64,000 nucleotides of DNA from Oscarella lobularis (Eukaryota; Porifera; Homoscleromorpha; Homosclerophorida; Oscarellidae). The notes beneath the pieces are model-generated. The model saw only the letters and a program-made list of their open reading frames with translations. It did no database searches and was not told where the DNA came from. The position numbers and the translations under genes are program-made. The stretch covers positions 1,178,681 to 1,242,680 of the forward strand of contig NC_089179.1 of assembly GCF_947507565.1 (NCBI RefSeq). Reading direction: 5' to 3'. Every line of letters starts with the position of its first letter. Position 1 is the first letter of the stretch. This document shows positions 1-22,218 of the stretch, piece by piece.

Positions 1-3000
1 TCTATTTAATATTTAGGGCCTAAGAATTAAAGATAAGGTCCTCAATTTAATATTTAGGTTCTAAGAATTAAAGATAAGGTACTCAATTTAATATTTAGGT
101 TCTAAGAATTGAAGATTAAGACCACAATTTAATATTTAGGCACTGAGAATTAAAGATTAGGCCCTCAATTTCATATTTAGGCCCTAAGAATTAAAGATTA
201 GTCCCTCAATTTAATATTTAGGCACTGTGAATCAAAGATTAAGCCCTCAATTTATTATTTAGGTTCTAGGAGTTAAAAATTAGACCCTCAATTTAATATT
301 TAGGCTCTAATAATCAAAGATTAGGCCCTCAATTTAATATTTATGCACTAATAATCAAAGATTAGGCCCTCATTTTAATATTTAGGTTCTGAGAATTAAA
401 AATTAGGCCCTGAATTTAATATTTATTGCCTAAGAATTAAAGATTATGCCCTGAATTTAATATTTAGGGCTTAAGAATTAAAGATTATGCCCTCAATTTA
501 ATATTTAGGCACTGAGAATCAAAGGTTAGGCCCTCAATTTTATATTTAGGAACTAAGAATCAAAGATTGGGCTCTGAATTTAATATTTAGGGCTTAATAA
601 TTAAAGATTAGGCCCTGAATTTAATATTTAGGCACTAAGAATCAAAGATTAGGCCCTCAATTTAATATTTAGGTTCTAAGAGTTAAAGGTTAGGCCCTCA
701 ATTTAATATTTAGGGCCTAAGAATTAAAGATTAGGCCCTCAATTTAATATTTAAGCACTAAGAATCAAAGATTACGCCCTCAATTCAATATTAAAACTGG
801 GAATCAAAGATTAGGCCCTGAATTTAATATTTAGGTCCTAAGAATCAAAGATTAGGCCCCCAATTTAATATTTAGGTCCTAAGAATCAAAGATTAGGCCC
901 TCAATATAATATTTAGGTTCTAAGAGTTAAAGATTAGGCCCTCGATTTAATATTTAGGGCCTAAGAAATTAAAATTAGGCCCTCAATTTATTATTTAGGA
1001 CTTAATAATTAAAGATTAGGCTCTCAATTTAATATTTGGGCCTAAGAATTAAAGATTAAGCCCTCAATTTAATATTTAGGAACTAAGAATCAAAGATTAG
1101 GCCCTCAATTTATTATTTAGGTTCTAGGAGTTAAAAATTAGGCCCTCAATTTAATATTTAGGGCCTAAGAATTAAAGATTAGGCCCTCAATTAAATATTT
1201 TGGTCCTAAGAATTAAAAATTAGGCCCTCAATTTATTATTTAGGGCTTAATAATTAAAGATTAGGCTCTCAATTTAATATTTAGGCACTAAGAATCAAAG
1301 ATTAGGCCCTTAATTTAATATTTAGGAAGTAAGAATCAAAGATTAGGCCCTCAATTTATTATTTAGGTTCTAGGAGTTAAAAATTAATCCCTCAATTTAA
1401 TATTTAGGGCCTAAGAATTAAAGATTAGGCCCTCAATTAAATTTTTTGGTCTTAAGAATTAAAAATTAGGCCCTCAATTTATTATTTAGGGCTTAATATT
1501 TAAAGATTATGCCCTCAATTTAATATTTAGGTGCTAAGATTCAAAGATTAGGCCCTCAGTTTAATATTTATTCACTAAGAATCAAAGATTAGGTCCTTAA
1601 TTTCATATTTAGGAACTAAGAATCAAAGATTAGGCCCTCAATTTATTATTTAGGTTCTAGGAGTTAAAAATTAGGCCCTCAATTTAATATTTAGGGCCTA
1701 AGAATTAAAGATTAGGCCCTCAATTAAATATTTTGGTCCTAAGAATTAAAAATTAGGCCCTCAATTTATTATTTAGGGCTTAATATTTAAAGATTAGGCC
1801 CTCAATTTAATATTTAGGTCCTAAGATTCAAAGATTAGGCCCTCAATTTAATATTTAGGCACTAAGAATCAAAGGTTAGGCCCTTAATTTCATATTTAGG
1901 AACTAAGAATCAAAGATTAGGCCCTCAATTTATTATTTAGGTTCTAGGAGTTAAAAATTAGACCCTCAATTTAATATTTAGGGCCTAAGAATTAAAGATT
2001 AGGCCCTCAATTTAATATTTTGGTTTTAAGAATTAAAAATTAGGCCCTCAATTTATTATTTAGGGCTTAATAATTAAAGATTAGGCTCTCAATTTAATAT
2101 TTAGGCACTAAGAATCAAAGATTAGGCCCTCAATTTAATATTTAGGTCCTAAGAATTAAAGATTAGGCTCTCAATTTAATATTTATGGCCTTAAAATTAA
2201 AGATTAGGCCCTCAATTTAATATTTAGGTCTTAAGAATTAAAAATTTACCCTCAATTTATTATTTATAGCTTAATAATTAAAGATTAGGCCCTCAATTTA
2301 ATATTTAGGCACTAAGAATCAAAGGTTAGGCCCTTAATTTAATATTTAGGAACTAAGAATCAAAGATTGGGCCCTCAATTTTTTATTTAGGTTCTAGGAG
2401 TTAAAGATTAGGCTCTCAATTTCATATTTACTGCCTTAGAATTAAAGATTAGGCCCTCAATTTAATATTTAGGTCCTAAGAATTAAAAATTAGGCCCTCA
2501 ATTTATTATTTAGGGCTTAATAATTAAAGATTAGGCTCTCAATTTAATATTTAGGCACTAAGAATCAAAGATTAGGCCCTTAATTTAATATTTAGGAACT
2601 AAGAATCAAAGATTAGGCCCTCAATTTAATATTTAGGTCCTAAGAATTAAAGATAAGGTCCTCAATTTAATACTTAGGTCCTAAGAATTAAAGATAAGGT
2701 CCTCAATTTAATACTTATGTTCTAAGAATTAAAGATTAGGCCCTCAATTTAATATTTAGGTTCTAAGAATCAAAGATTAGGCCTTCTATTTAATATTTAG
2801 GGCCTAAGAATTAAAGATAAGGTCCTCAATTTAATATTTAGGTTCTAAGAATTAAAGATAAGGTACTCAATTTAATATTTAGGTTCTAAGAATTGAAGAT
2901 TAAGACCACAATTTAATATTTAGGCACTGAGAATTAAAGATTAGGCCCTCAATTTCATATTTAGGCCCTAAGAATTAAAGATTAGTCCCTCAATTTAATA

Positions 3001-6000
3001 TTTAGGCACTGTGAATCAAAGATTAAGCCCTCAATTTATTATTTAGGTTCTAGGAGTTAAAAATTAGACCCTCAATTTAATATTTAGGGCCTAAGAATTA
3101 AAGATTAGGCCCTCAATTTAATATTTTGGTTTTAAGAATTAAAAATTAGGCCCTCAATTTATTATTTAGGGCTTAATAATTAAAGATTAGGCTCTCAATT
3201 TAATATTTAGGCACTAAGAATCAAAGATTAGGCCGTCAATTTAATATTTAGGTCCTAAGAATTAAAGATTAGGCTCTCAATTTAATATTTATGGCCTTAA
3301 AATTAAAGATTAGGCCCTCAATTTAATATTTAGGTCTTAAGAATTAAAAATTTACCCTCAATTTATTATTTATAGCTTAATAATTAAAGATTAGGCCCTC
3401 AATTTAATATTTAGGCACTAAGAATCAAAGGTTAGGCCCTTAATTTAATATTTAGGAACTAAGAATCAAAGATTGGGCCCTCAATTTTTTATTTAGGTTC
3501 TAGGAGTTAAAGATTAGGCTCTCAATTTCATATTTACTGCCTTAGAATTAAAGATTAGGCCCTCAATTTAATATTTAGGTCCTAAGAATTAAAAATTAGG
3601 CCCTCAATTTATTATTTAGGGCTTAATAATTAAAGATTAGGCTCTCAATTTAATATTTAGGCACTAAGAATCAAAGATTAGGCCCTTAATTTAATATTTA
3701 GGAACTAAGAATCAAAGATTAGGCCCTCAATTTAATATTTAGGTCCTAAGAATTAAAGATAAGGTCCTCAATTTAATACTTAGGTCCTAAGAATTAAAGA
3801 TAAGGTCCTCAATTTAATACTTATGTTCTAAGAATTAAAGATTAGGCCCTCAATTTAATATTTAGGTTCTAAGAATCAAAGATTAGGCCTTCTATTTAAT
3901 ATTTAGGGCCTAAGAATTAAAGATAAGGTCCTCAATTTAATATTTAGGTTCTAAGAATTAAAGATAAGGTACTCAATTTAATATTTAGGTTCTAAGAATT
4001 GAAGATTAAGACCACAATTTAATATTTAGGCACTGAGAATTAAAGATTAGGCCCTCAATTTCATATTTAGGCCCTAAGAATTAAAGATTAGTCCCTCAAT
4101 TTAATATTTAGGCACTGTGAATCAAAGATTAAGCCCTCAATTTAATATTTAGGCACTAATAATCAAAGATTAGGCCCTGAATTTAATATTTAGGCACGAA
4201 GAATCAAAGATTAGTCCCTCAATTTAATATTTAGGTCCTAAGAATTAAAGATTACGCCCTCAATTTAATATTTAGGGCCTAAGAATTAAAGATTAGGCCC
4301 TCAATTTAAAATTTAGGTCCTAAGAATCAAAGATTAGGCCCTCAATTTAATATTTACGGCCTAAGAATCAAAGATTAGTCCCTCAATTTAATATTTAGGT
4401 CCTAAGAATTAAAGATTACGCCCTCAATTTAATATTTAGGGCCTAAGAATTAAAGATTAGGCCCTCAATTTAAAATTTAGGTCCTAAGAATCAAAGATTA
4501 GGCCCTCAATTTAATATTTACGGCCTAAGAATTAAAGATTAGGCCCTCAATTTAATATTTAGGTTCTAGGAGTTAAAGATTAGGCCCTCAATTTCATTTT
4601 TACTGCCTTAGAATTAAAGATTAGGCCCTCAATTTAATATTTAGGTTCTAAGAATCAAAGATTAGGCCCTCAATGTAATATTTATGGCCTAAGGATTAAA
4701 GATAAGGTCCTCAATTTAATACTTAGGTTCTAAGAATTAAAGATTAGGCCCTCAATTTAATATTTAGGTTCTAAGAATCAAAGATTAGGCCCTCAATTTA
4801 ATATTTAGGTTCTAAGATTGAAAGATTAGGCCCTCAATTTAATATTTATGGCCTAAGAATTAAAGATTAGGCCCTCAATTTAATATTTAGGTTCTAAGAA
4901 TCAAAGATTAGGCCTTCTATTTAATATTTAGGGCCTAAGAATTAAAGATAAGGTCCTCAATTTAATATTTAGGTTCTAAGAATTAAAGATAAGGTACTCA
5001 ATTTAATATTTAGGTTCTAAGAATTGAAGATTAAGACCACAATTTAATATTTAGGCACTGTGAATCAAAGATTAAGCCCTCAATTTAATATTTAGGCACT
5101 AATAATCAAAGATTAGGCCCTCAATTTAATATTTAGGGCCTAAGAATTAAAGATTATGCCCTTAATTTAATATTTAGGGCTTAAGAATTAAAGATTAGGC
5201 CCTCAATTTAATATTTAGGCACTGAGAATCAAAGATTAAGCACTCAATTTAATATTTAGGCACTAATAATCAAAGATTAGGCCCTCAATTTAATATTTAG
5301 GGCCTAAGAATTAAAGATTAGGTCCTCAATTTAAAATTTAGGTCCTAAGAATCAAAGATTAGGCCCTCAATTTAATATTTAGGGCCTAAGAATTAAAGAT
5401 TAGGCCCTCAATTTAATATTTAGGTTCTAGGAGTTAAAGATTAGGCCCTCAATTTCATTTTTACTGCCTTAGAATTAAAGATTAGGCCCTCAATTTAATA
5501 TTTAGGTTCTAAGAATCAAAGATTAGGCCCTCAATGTAATATTTATGGCCTAAGGATTAAAGATGAGGCCCTCAATTTAATATTTAGGGCCTAAGAATTA
5601 AAGATTTGGCCCTCAATTTAATATTTAGGCACTAAGAATCAAAAATTAGGCCCTTAATTTAATATTTAGGAACTAAGAATCAAAGATTAGGCCCTCAATT
5701 TAATATTTAGGTCCTAAGAATCAAAGATTAGGCCCTCAATTTAATATTTGAGGCCTAAGAATTAAAGATTAGGCCCTCAATTTAATATTTTAGCCCTAAG
5801 AATTAAAGATTAGGCCCTCAATTTAATATTTAGGCACTAAGAATCAAAGGTTAGGCCCTTAATTTAATATTTAGGCACTAAGAATCAAAGATTAGGCCCT
5901 CAATTTATTATTTAGGTTCTAGGAGTTAAAAATTAGGTCCTCAATTTAATATTTATGTCCTAAGAATTAAAGATTAGGCCCTCAATTAAATATTTTGGTC

Positions 6001-7224
6001 CTAAGAATTAAAAATTAGGCCCTCAATTTATTATTTAGGGCTTAATATTTAAAGATTAGGTCCTCAATTTAATATTTAGGATATAATAATTTATGATTAG
6101 GCTCTCAATTTAATATGTAGTTCCTAAGATTTAAAGTTTAGGCCTTCAATTTAATATTTAGGTCCTATGAATCAAAGATTAGGCCCTCAATTTGATATTT
6201 AGGGCCTAAGAATTAAAGATTAGGCCCTCAATTTAATATTTGAGGCCTAAGAATCAAAGATTAGGCCCTCAATTTAATATTTCGGTCCTAAGAATTGAAG
6301 ATAAGGTCCTCAATTTAATACTTAGGTTCTAAGAATTAAAGATTAGGCCCTCAATTTTATATTTAGGTTCTAAGAATCAAAGATTAGGCCCTCAATTTAA
6401 TATTTAGGTTCTAAGATTGAAAGATTAGGCCCTCAATTTAATATTTATGGCCTAAGAATTAAAGATTAGGCCCTCAATTTAATATTTAGGCACTAAGAAT
6501 CAAAGATTAGGCCCTCAATATAATATTTAGGTTCTGAGAATTAAAAATTAGGCCCTCAATTTAATATTTATTGCCTAAGAATTAAAGATTATGCTCTTAA
6601 TTTAATATTTAGGTTCTAAGAATTGAAGATTAGGACCACGATTTAATATTTAGGCACTGAGAATTAAAGATTAGGCCCTCAATTTCATATTTAGGCCCTA
6701 AGAATTAAAGATTAGGCCCTCAATTTAATATTTAGGCACTGAGAATCAAAGATTAAACCCTCAATTTAATATTTAGGCACTAATAATCAAAGATAGGCCC
6801 TCAATTTAATATTTAGGCACGAAGAATCAAAGATTAGTCCCTCAATTTAATATTTATGTCCTAAGAATTAAAAATTAGGCCCTCAATTTAATATTTAGGG
6901 TTTAATAATTAAAGATTAGGCCCTCAATTTAATATTTAGGCACTAAGAATCAAAGATTAGGCCCTCAATTTAATATTTAGGTCCTAAGAATTAAAAATTA
7001 GGCCCTCAATTTAATATTTAGGTCCTAAGAATTAAAGATAAGGTCCTCAATTTAATACTTAGGCACTAAGAATTAAAGATAAGGCTCTCAACTTTATATT
7101 TAGGCTCAATGAATTTAAAATTAGGCCCTCAATTTACTATTTAGGTTCTAAGAATTAAAGATTAGGCTCTCAATTTCGTGTTTAGGTCTTAAGAATTAAA
7201 GATAAGGTCCTCAATTTAATATTT
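1..7224. repeat. 41-bp satellite array inside an EIF2B1 intron
   Basis: About 175 tandem copies of an AT-rich monomer of 41 bp. On the + strand the core reads CAATTTAATATTTAGG, then a variable GCCCTAAG/CACTAAG block, then AATTAAAGATTAGGCCCT. Individual monomers differ by a few substitutions or 1-bp indels, mostly in the block after TTTAGG. The array continues off the left edge. Its right end grades into the polypyrimidine tract and acceptor AG (7235-7236) of an EIF2B1 exon, so it is intronic and transcribed with the gene. It has no coding potential, no unique spacers and no terminal inverted repeats, so it is satellite/minisatellite DNA and not a CRISPR or transposon. Confidence 0.95.
1927..4144. 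repeat. Two adjacent 1,106-bp higher-order repeat copies
   Basis: A block of about 27 monomers occurs twice in direct tandem, offset by 1,106 bp: roughly 1930-3035 and 3036-4141. Rare variants line up, for example the TGGTTTTAAG variant at 2021 and 3127 and the TCTATTTAATATTTAGGG junction at 2785 and 3891. I saw only an isolated difference (GGCCCTC near 2130 against GGCCGTC near 3235). The same junction sequence recurs at position 1 and at 4916, so partial copies of the unit lie at both ends. Such similarity means recent unequal exchange, or an assembly artefact. Smaller blocks of 6-7 monomers (246-290 bp) also recur, marked by TTAGGTTCTAGGAGTTAAAA near 1110, 1358, 1647 and 1937. Confidence 0.85.
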
Positions 7225-7236
7225 TTTGATTTTTAG

Positions 7237-7565
7237 ATTGGTACATACCAAATTGCTGTAGTGGCGAAAGCTGCTAATAAGCCAGTTTATGCCGTTGCTG
7301 AAAGCTTCAAATTTGTTCGTCTTTTTCCGCTAAATCAACAAGAAGCTCCAAATAAGTGCAAGGTATGTAAGCACGCGCAAAATCATTCCTTTTCCATGCA
7401 TGTCGCTCTCTCTATATATAGGAGGGTGATTCCAACGGCAGTGACATGTCAAGACACTTCTCAGTAGACTACACACCACCGTCATACATTAATCTCCTAG
7501 TTACTGACTTGGGAGTATTGACACCATCAGCTGTCAGCGACGAGCTGATTAAACTCTACTGCTGA
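7237..7565 (+). CDS. EIF2B1: eIF2B subunit alpha, last two exons (5' part off window)
   Basis: Exons 7237-7362 and 7422-7565 (TGA 7563-7565) encode the C-terminal 89 residues. eIF2B-alpha is the regulatory subunit of the guanine-nucleotide exchange factor for eIF2 in translation initiation. The first exon shows the family stretch [15 protein letters not shown]; the second ends [18 protein letters not shown], which is the usual eIF2B-alpha C-terminus. The intron 7363-7421 has GTATGT...ATATAG borders and splits in phase 0. The acceptor at 7236 is directly preceded by the 41-bp satellite, so the upstream intron is at least 7.2 kb, against about 55 bp for most introns here. Earlier exons, including the start, lie outside the window. 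It is convergent with PPP2C, 247 bp away. Confidence 0.93.
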
Positions 7566-7812
7566 AGAAAAGATGAACGCTCAAGAAAAGTATGTCCACA
7601 TCGCATTTCAAGAATAGTAATATAATAACAAGGACATAGGCTGCATTCCCGTCTACTAGGAATCAGTTCATTCACAGTACCAAAAAGAAAGAAAAAAATC
7701 ACCATAACGTACACCCTACAATTTCAAGACTACATTACCTCTAATCTACTACTGCGTTTTGAGTTCCTGCAAGATTGCCACATCGATTCTTCTCCCCCGC
7801 TACTGTTTTTCT

Positions 7813-9033
<1,221 letters not shown>

Positions 9034-9173
9034 TGGGTCTGTTTACTGTCGCCCAGTGCCCCTTCGGTGAGAAGTAAGATGGCGATGTGGCAGGTGGTGA
9101 GGCGCACGCGCAAGAGAGCGAAGCCGCCTCTTCTGTACGGGAAATCGCCCCCGTGCACTGCGCTAAGCGAACG
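9034..9173. promoter_or_regulatory. Shared PPP2C / VKORC1 divergent promoter interval
   Basis: Only 140 bp separate the start codons of PPP2C (-) and VKORC1 (+). Both 5' UTRs and the core promoters must lie here, or the UTRs overlap the neighbouring first exon. I see no clear TATA box. Inferred from gene layout, not from a recognised motif. Confidence 0.5.
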
Positions 9174-9742
9174 ATGAGTTGGATCGGTCTAAGTCGTTCT
9201 CTGCTCTGCTTTGTCGGACTCGTTGTTTCTGGATACTCTCTTTTTGTGGAGGTGAAGAAGCTCAACGATCCTTCGTATCAAGCTCTGTGCGACATCAGCG
9301 AGTACGTGAGCTGTTCTAAGGCGTTTACGTCGAGGTGAGATCGTTCGCAAGGGAAGTCTTTTGTAAACTACGCCTATAGATATGGAAAAGGATTTGGCAT
9401 CATTGGATTAATTGTTGGAGAGGATCATTTTCTAAATCAGCCCAATTCCTTTTTGGGAATATTATTCTACCTGCTAATATTGATATCTGGTACACCGTAG
9501 TTTTTATTAATTTAAAGCCCGAATTGATTTATGAATTGTTTAAGGTCTTCTCAGGAATCAATTTCTCGCTCAACTGATATTCGGTCTCGTTGTCGTCTCC
9601 AATTTCTTTTCTATTTATTTGGCAAGCATTCTCTACTTCGTGCTAGAAGACTTCTGCATCGTATGCTTTTCAATTTACGTTATCAATTTTTTTCTTCTCT
9701 TTCCGACGCACGCAAAATTGAAACTCAAATCAAAGCGACACT

Positions 9743-9744
<2 letters not shown>
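9174..9744 (+). CDS. VKORC1: Vitamin K epoxide reductase (VKORC1 family)
   Basis: Exons 9174-9334, 9380-9489 and 9545-9744 give 156 aa (human VKORC1 163). It is an ER membrane enzyme that reduces vitamin K epoxide for gamma-carboxylation. There are four hydrophobic segments. The first luminal loop carries ALCDISEYVSCSK with the two loop cysteines; the active-site CxxC is CIVC in DFCIVCFSIYVINFF; the C-terminus ends KRH as in human VKORC1. For exon 3 the acceptor TTTAAG at 9544 keeps the frame (GLLRNQFLAQLIFG); the nearby TCTCAG at 9555 does not. ATG 9174 was chosen because the 29 residues in frame upstream are not VKOR-like. The stop codon overlaps AATAAA (9743-9748), and ERK5 starts 54 bp downstream. 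Confidence 0.93.
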
Positions 9745-12073
<2,329 letters not shown>

Positions 12074-12174
12074 TTTTCAATTTTTCCAAGTTGCTTATTT
12101 AATTAAATTTTTTGCTGGGTTGCTAAGTACATACTTCTCACGTGCTCCCCATCAGTTCCACGTGACGTAACAAC

Positions 12175-18506
<6,332 letters not shown>

Positions 18507-18596
18507 TATCAATCGTGCAGCTGTATGTTTGTGGATCCGTTTCTTTTATCTTTATTGGAGTTATTGATCTGACTAGCGTGCACTACAGCAGAGAGA

Positions 18597-21500
18597 ATGC
18601 CTCCCAAGCGAAGAGCGAGCACGAAAGCGACCCAACAGGCTCCCCCCGAGCCGAAGAAACCTAAAGTAGTGCCTGAAGACGTCGTGGAACCAATGGAGAC
18701 AGATGGGACCCCCGGGCCGTCGATTTCCAAGGAGTTCTCGAATACGTGCCAAAAACTCGAAGCCGTGCTCGACCAAGTAAACGAAATAAAGAAGAAAGAT
18801 TCGCCGTCGGTGGGAAAAGCTCGCAAAAGCAACAAAAGAATCAATAATTATGGAAAGTTTAGGAATCGGATTTAGCGGAATGCAGCAGAAACGCCTCTCT
18901 TCACGTCATAACGCTGCGACGGCTCAATAGGGCGGGGCAAGTGCGCTGCAAGGCGGCGAGAGACAAGACGATTCGATCGCGACAGGAAATCGACGGACTT
19001 CATCTCCAATTGCAAAATCTTCTCTATCACGTGATGCATCTTCAGGGAGAAATTCGCGAATGTCGAGATTTTAAGTGGGTGGAAAAGAAAGATGGGAGAG
19101 AGTTCTCGGCTGAGCGGAATTTAGGTCGAGAGATGGCGACATTCTGTTGGTTGGCGAGGACGAGTTCTATCGTGACGCTCCGGCATCCATATCATGCCCC
19201 GTACGCGAATTGAGAGTCAAATAAAAGGATTATAATTAAACGTGTTCTTTTTTTCAGGACGAAACAAAGGGAAATGATCACAAGAAGATGCTCGCTCGGC
19301 TTCATTGGGAGTTAGAGCAAAGGAAGAGGCAAGTATCATATCAAATGTTTTTTTAATTAATCAGATCGAGATGGGGTTTCTTTTTTTTTCCCCAGTTTGA
19401 CTCGTCAACTTTCTGAAGCGGATTTGGAAAAGAGTGCTGTAGTGAAAGATATCGACACGAAGAAAGCGATTCTATCTAGCCTTCAACCTCAGCTCGACTC
19501 AGTCATGAAAGTGGGATCTCCCATGTGTTCCTTTCTCTTTTCGACGTTTTCTACTGCGCAGGCGACTCTTCCCGTTCAAGAACTCATGTCGATGCCTTTT
19601 GCTCAGATGAGAGTGCAGCAAAAATTGGCCTATCATCTGCCAGAGTAAATGATTTGAGTTCCCGGGGTCTCCAGCTTTTTTTAATTAAATGTTCTTTTCT
19701 CACCGTAGACCACTTTACGTTCTGTTTGTGCAACTTTCTGCCTATAAAGAAGCTCTGGGTAAATAAGGAAAACTGTTTATATCAGTTGAATCATTTTCCG
19801 TTATATCTTATAGACCAAGAGGTGGTTGTATCCGTCGAAGGAGAACTCGAAGAAGCAAAGCTAGCCTTATCTGCACTGAAATCACGCCAAACTGGTACGT
19901 GAAATCTTTAGCCAAAGATTTCACACGAATAAAATTCAATTATTAGGCAGCGAATCGGATTCGGACAATGAGCAGCCCGTCCACGTGTCTGGAAAGAGAA
20001 AGGCAGACGCTCAGAGCACGCGATCAGATCGTTCTCTTTGATAAGGCTTTTGTCTATTAGAAACGAAGGAAGACGATTGACGAGACTTTACTGCAAAAGC
20101 GAGCGGACTTGCTGAAACTCTTTCCACTGTCCGTTCGTCTCGTCGTGAAAGACCAAGGTATAAATACACATGCATGTATATATATCAAGGGGAACGCTTA
20201 TTCGATTTCACCAGACATGACGCTTCAGATTGACTTTCAGTTCGTCATGGCACTAGAGATCGTCTCCGCTAAAGTCGATCTAAATACGCCTCTAGGAGGG
20301 TAGGTAGCTGCTAGCGGTCCCTTTTCCTCCCCGTCGCTACCGACGCTTTTTTTTATTTGTTTATCTAAGAGCTGTTTTGAAATCCGAAACTTTTCTTTCT
20401 TGGTTATTTCCGGATGATGACGGCCTAGCGTCGCCCAATCCCGCGAATCAATTTAAGCTTAGGAAGCTTGGGTTTGTTGTATAAAACTGCAGTATTGGTT
20501 ATTTTCCCGTTGACGCGCGCGTCCCGTACGCAGAATTGACGGCGATCTTTTTGCGTCGTTTGTCAACGAAATGGGCATACCTTACAAGTGGGCCCAGCGA
20601 CTTGCTGGCTTGAATTTTAGTCCAGAAAAACGCCCTTTCGTAAGGACTTCTGTCATAAATGTTACACACTCTGTGCATTGTGTTCGTTCTAGACGTCTAC
20701 AGCGACGTCTTCTAGTACAATAGAAGTTCTAATGAAGGAAATTCGCACCAGGATAGGAAGCAGAATAGCTCTTCAAGAGCAACTGAATCGTCTTGGTAAA
20801 ATTTACCACTGGGATAATTTATTACAGTACTCAAATACAATAGATTCTCTTGAATTGATTGACATTCCCGCGGAAGCTGCGCATTGCTTTCCTGGTCAAG
20901 TCAATACCGACTTGACTGGATGGCAAGTGATCAACTGGGACTCCGTTTCGGTATAAGACATTTAGATGCATACACAGACCATCTATAATTCGTTGTCAAG
21001 GAAAATGCGCTGACCAACGGCTGGATCGAACGCGGTCTCATCAAACAGAACGACTACTTCTTTGAAGCCACATTCAAAAACGGCACAAGTATAAATAAAA
21101 TCGTATCGTCCGTGGTTTCTTAGACTTGCTCGTATAGCTGAATTCAAAACCGTGGTGTCCATCAGCCCTCAATACCCCAGCGTAGCTCCGGCTTTTATAG
21201 TTTCAAAGAATGGCGTAGGCGCGGGCGAAGACTGCGATATTAAGGCAATTCGGAGGACCACTTTGAATGATTGCATATAAAATGCCTTAATTAATTATGT
21301 AGGGATTAGAGGCCGAGGTGAACGTTCACTATCCTGAGTTGGTTTTTTCGTGCTTGCCAAAGTGGTTGCTTTCCTTGCAGATAAAGCGACTCATGGTACA
21401 AACTCGTCGATTTGCGTCACTTTTTTAAATATTCGAATTTAGATGTGTTTCGATATCTACGCGGAGTGCGAGTCGTCCGAAAGAGAAAAGATCTACTTCC

Positions 21501-21626
21501 GGGTTTCTAGGTCCTTATTAATTAATTAATTGACGATTATCTTTTTAGACTGGTATTTTTAGGGGTAAGGATCGATCAAGGCCGTACGTTTACGACTCCG
21601 AAAAGGGCATTTTTACCCAGCGTTAA
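18597..21626 (+). CDS. THOC5: THO complex subunit 5
   Basis: 19 exons, all phase-consistent, 658 aa (human 683): 18597-18809, 18863-19074, 19125-19200, 19258-19328 (GC donor), 19396-19510, 19562-19644, 19709-19758, 19814-19894, 19947-19984, 20061-20157, 20215-20299, 20370-20471, 20534-20639, 20693-20950, 21001-21088, 21138-21214, 21303-21395, 21443-21510, 21563-21626. THOC5 is part of the nuclear THO/TREX complex coupling transcription to mRNA export. Diagnostic stretches are LHLQLQNLLYHVMHLQGEI, LDSVMK...ATLPVQELMSMPF, PLYVLFVQLSAYKEAL, SPNPANQFKL, EAEVNVHYPEL and the C-terminus ending GIFTQR (human ends GFFSHR). The N-terminus is basic and NLS-like. The last acceptor is at 21562, not 21549, because only that one restores the conserved tail. 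It begins 90 bp after the ABCC stop. Confidence 0.95.
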
Positions 21627-22218
21627 AAATACGCCAAAGTGGAACCACGTGTCACGTCGATAGCCCGTATTCAGAGCATGGCTGAGCTACTGCACGTTGT
21701 AGAAACCAGAATTTACGTCGAATAACGTCGTCATCGTCTGCGTCGATCGAGTGCTAGTGGTAAACGATCTCTCCACAGACCGTAATCGGTGCGCGACCCC
21801 GTCGGAGGCCCCCATTGTTATGCGCGTATCCTGTCTCACTTCGAGGCGCTACGCTTCCCTCGCGTCGACGCGAGCCGCGCGCGTACGCCTTTCCACCTTC
21901 TCCGATGATCGACACGACACCCGCAGAACGAGACGAATTATTCAAAAAACGGGGACCCCCTACACAGGGGGAAGGAACCCGAGTATTTCGAACGCATTCC
22001 CTTCCCGACGTTTCGCGCGGCGAAAGACCGATCGCGCGTGCGATCACGCGCGACGTCGCGACGGCGGCAGCGAATCACGACGGCACATTGTTTTTATTTA
22101 GCCTTAGAAAATCCCCCTCCCCCCTCCCGAAGCGAAGAAGCCCTTCGTGCCCAATACAACAACCACCCCGAATCGTCGTCGCCGCGCAACGCAATCGTCA
22201 TCCCCGTCGCCGCGCGAG
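21627..22218. other. THOC5-TAOK intergenic region, putative promoter
   Basis: 592 bp between the THOC5 stop and the TAOK ATG. It is rich in CG dinucleotides (CGCG/GACG/TCGCG clusters, about 21850-22080), consistent with a CpG-containing promoter and 5' UTR. Three overlapping open frames of 97-237 codons here lie in different frames on both strands and match nothing I know; I read them as chance frames in GC-rich DNA. No repeat or RNA gene was seen. Confidence 0.5.

Noticed and set aside
1-7224. CRISPR array or retroelement LTRs
   Set aside because: The units are contiguous with no unique spacers, the period is a constant 41 bp, and the array sits in a eukaryotic intron.
9545-9556. TCTCAG at 9550-9555 as acceptor of VKORC1 exon 3
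   Set aside because: It leaves the wrong phase; AAG at 9542-9544 restores the frame and family residues.
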